6,770 nucleotides of DNA from an uncultured cyanobacterium (GTDB lineage: Bacteria; Cyanobacteriota; Cyanobacteriia; PCC-6307; Cyanobiaceae), in NCBI GenBank assembly GCA_903934745.1, contig CAIZOZ010000562.1, forward strand, positions 1 to 6,770. The letters run 5' to 3'. Positions 5,321-6,770 of this stretch are shown piece after piece. Positions within the stretch are counted from its first letter, which is position 1. Every line of letters begins with the position of its first letter. The notes under the pieces are model-generated. The model saw nothing but the letters and a program-made list of their open reading frames with translations, was not told where the DNA came from and did no database searches. Position numbers and translations under genes: made by a program.

Positions 5321-5914
5321 ATGAGCCTTCGCCAGCGCTCGTTCCGTTCCCAGGCCATCGTGCGCCTGCCGGTGGGGCAGGCCCTGTTGATTGATCCGGC
5401 CCTGCGTCCTGCCGGCCACACCCTCGAGGTGCTTGAGGGTGTGGCCCGGGTGTTCTGTCCCTGTGAGGAAACCGGTGGCATGACCCTGGCCTTCCTGCAG
5501 AGCGGCGACTATCTCTGCGGCGATCGCCTCTGCAGTGAAGGGGTGTGTGTGGAGGCGCTGACGCCCTTCAGCTTTCGCAGCGATGCCGAGTCGCAGCAGG
5601 GTCAGGGCTTCGATGCGGTCAATGAATGGACGCTGCAGTTGCTGCGCATCCGCCATCTCGGCAATGCCGAGCAGCGGCTCCATGCCCTGCTCAGTCTGTT
5701 GGTGCGGCGTCTGGGCCGCCGTTGCGGCCCCTGGTGCGACCTGCCGTTTCGGCTCACCCATGACCGCATCGCCGAGCTGATCGGCACCACCCGGGTGACC
5801 ACCACCCGGCTGATTTCCCGCATCCGCCAGCAGCAGTTGCTGGTGGTGCCCAGGGATCAGCCCGGTCTGCGGCTGGCCCCGGCCCTGGTGGAATCGGCGC
5901 CCCTGGCCGCCTGA
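5321..5914 (+). CDS. Crp/Fnr-family transcriptional regulator, IdiB-like
   Basis: This is a cytoplasmic DNA-binding regulator of 197 residues from ATG 5321. Residues 15-90 resemble the effector beta-barrel of the Crp family but lack a clear cyclic-nucleotide signature. Residues 142-175 form the winged helix, with LTHDRIAELIGTTRVTTTRL close to the NtcA/Crp recognition helix. It has seven cysteines (46, 48, 66, 71, 76, 135, 139). The frame stays open upstream, so TTG 5261 or ATG 5267 could add about 20 residues; ATG 5321 is preferred because the added stretch is not family-like and starts are usually near the barrel. The two Fur-like sites upstream and the neighbouring ferric permease point to iron starvation control. 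In Synechococcus elongatus, the Crp-family activator IdiB induces the iron protein IdiA. The IdiB assignment is inference; other Crp-family roles (NtcA paralogue) remain possible. Confidence 0.8.
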   Translation: MSLRQRSFRSQAIVRLPVGQALLIDPALRPAGHTLEVLEGVARVFCPCEETGGMTLAFLQSGDYLCGDRLCSEGVCVEALTPFSFRSDAESQQGQGFDAVNEWTLQLLRIRHLGNAEQRLHALLSLLVRRLGRRCGPWCDLPFRLTHDRIAELIGTTRVTTTRLISRIRQQQLLVVPRDQPGLRLAPALVESAPLAA

Positions 5915-6770
5915 TCCAGGCCCGGCATCAGGGCCAGGGAGGCGACCAGGCCCAGCAGCAGGATCAGCAGGGCCGGCAGCAGGGCCGCGCCCACCCGCTC
6001 ATCGCTGGCGTACTGATACACCCGCACCGCCAGGGTGTCGAAATCAAAGGGGCGCAGGGCGAAGGTGAGCGGCAGCTCCTTCACCACATCCACAAACACC
6101 AGCAGCGCTCCCACCAGCAGCGGGCCCCGCAGCAGCGGCAGCTGCACCCTTCGGGCCGCGCCGCTCCAGCTGCAGCCCAGCCCGGTGGCGGCTTCATCGA
6201 GGCTGGGTGGGATGCGCTCCAGGGCGGCGTCCAGACCTTGCTTGGAGACGGCCAGAAAACGGTCGCCATAGCCCCAGACCAGCAGCAGCAGGGGGCTGAG
6301 CTGCAGGGGGCCGCCCAGCAGCAGCAGCGCCAGCGCCAGCACGGCCCCCGGCAGGGCGTAGCCCATGCCGGCCACGAAGCTGAGCCGTTGCATCGCGGCC
6401 AGGGGAATCCAGCGATGGGCCATGGTCAGAATCAGGGCCATGCCGGTGGTGATCAGGGCCGCCCCCAATCCCAGGCCGAGGCTGCGCAGGCTGAGGCTGG
6501 CCAGTTCGGCGCTCGCTTCCCCCTGCAATTGGTCCCAGCTGAGGCCGGCCCAGAGCAGGGGCAGACCGAGGCTGGCCAGGGGCGGCAGGGCGGTGAGCAG
6601 CTGGGCCGCCACAGCGCGCCAGCCTTGCAGCTGCCAGCCCTGGCTGCTGTCGCCCCCGCCACCCAGGCTCCAGCGGCGGCTGCGGCGCCGTAGGTGCTGT
6701 TCGGCCGCCACCAGCACACTCACCAGCACCAGGGCCACCAGGGCCAGTCCCACCGCCCCCTGGGGATCGC
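5857..6770 (-). CDS. futB: Ferric-iron ABC transporter permease, FutB/SfuB-type, C-terminal part
   Basis: This is an inner-membrane permease of a Fe3+ ABC importer, working with a periplasmic binding protein (FutA/IdiA) and an ATPase (FutC) that are not in the window. The frame is open to the window edge, and the GTG at 6753 is only an internal Val, so the N-terminal half is missing. Full-length proteins of this type are about 500-550 residues with two permease domains; about 300 are visible. The second domain shows the ATPase-docking EAA loop DEAATGLGCSWSGAARR (about 186-202, counted from GTG 6753) with the downstream LP. The diagnostic stretch VKELPLTFALRPFDFDTLAV (about 225-244) is typical of SfuB/FbpB iron permeases. 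Thiamine (ThiP) and sulfate permeases are less likely. The stop at 5857-5859 lies inside the Crp-family gene on the other strand, giving a 58-bp convergent overlap. Confidence 0.88.
   Translation of the reverse strand, partial: DPQGAVGLALVALVLVSVLVAAEQHLRRRSRRWSLGGGGDSSQGWQLQGWRAVAAQLLTALPPLASLGLPLLWAGLSWDQLQGEASAELASLSLRSLGLGLGAALITTGMALILTMAHRWIPLAAMQRLSFVAGMGYALPGAVLALALLLLGGPLQLSPLLLLVWGYGDRFLAVSKQGLDAALERIPPSLDEAATGLGCSWSGAARRVQLPLLRGPLLVGALLVFVDVVKELPLTFALRPFDFDTLAVRVYQYASDERVGAALLPALLILLLGLVASLALMPGLDQAARGADSTRAGASRRPG

Overview
The window looks like GC-rich DNA from a picocyanobacterium of the Synechococcus/Cyanobium type. The evidence is a Fur-family regulator whose best remembered resemblance is to cyanobacterial PerR/FurC, a short NtcA/IdiB-type Crp regulator next to a FutB-type iron permease, one exact HIP1 octamer (GCGATCGC), and genes that mostly lack strong Shine-Dalgarno sequences. 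No rRNA, tRNA, insertion sequence or CRISPR array was seen.

Layout. Positions 1-760 hold the 3' part of a membrane protein of the lysylphosphatidylglycerol-synthase transmembrane (UPF0104) family. It is followed 21 bp later by a Fur-family regulator (782-1330). A hairpin at 750-777 spans the stop codon of the first gene and the ribosome-binding region of the second. The centre of the window is a two-gene unit on the + strand: a calmodulin-like EF-hand domain fused to the N-terminus of an arginase-type ureohydrolase (1546-3045), then a UT-family urea channel carrying another calmodulin-like EF-hand domain at its C-terminus (3186-4841). The 140 bp between them contain a 12-nt tandem array, a 14-bp perfect-stem hairpin and a small hydrophobic ORF.

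A gene-free stretch of about 480 bp (4842-5320) follows. It holds a 16-nt tandem repeat, a weak hairpin, and two oppositely oriented Fur-box-like sites that overlap a plausible sigma70 promoter. That promoter faces a Crp-family regulator (5321-5914), here read as an IdiB-like iron-starvation activator. A FutB-type ferric-iron ABC permease lies on the - strand (5857-6770, N-terminal half outside the window) and overlaps the regulator tail-to-tail by 58 bp.

How the genes may work together. The EF-hand ureohydrolase would make urea, together with ornithine if its substrate is arginine. The neighbouring EF-hand urea channel would let urea cross the membrane. Both proteins carry three canonical Ca2+ loops plus one decayed loop, but at opposite ends. 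This suggests that urea production and urea flux are jointly gated by Ca2+. It is the most striking system in the window, and the Ca2+ control is inference. The right-hand part is a separate iron-homeostasis locus: Fur sites, a Crp/IdiB-like activator and a Fe3+ permease.
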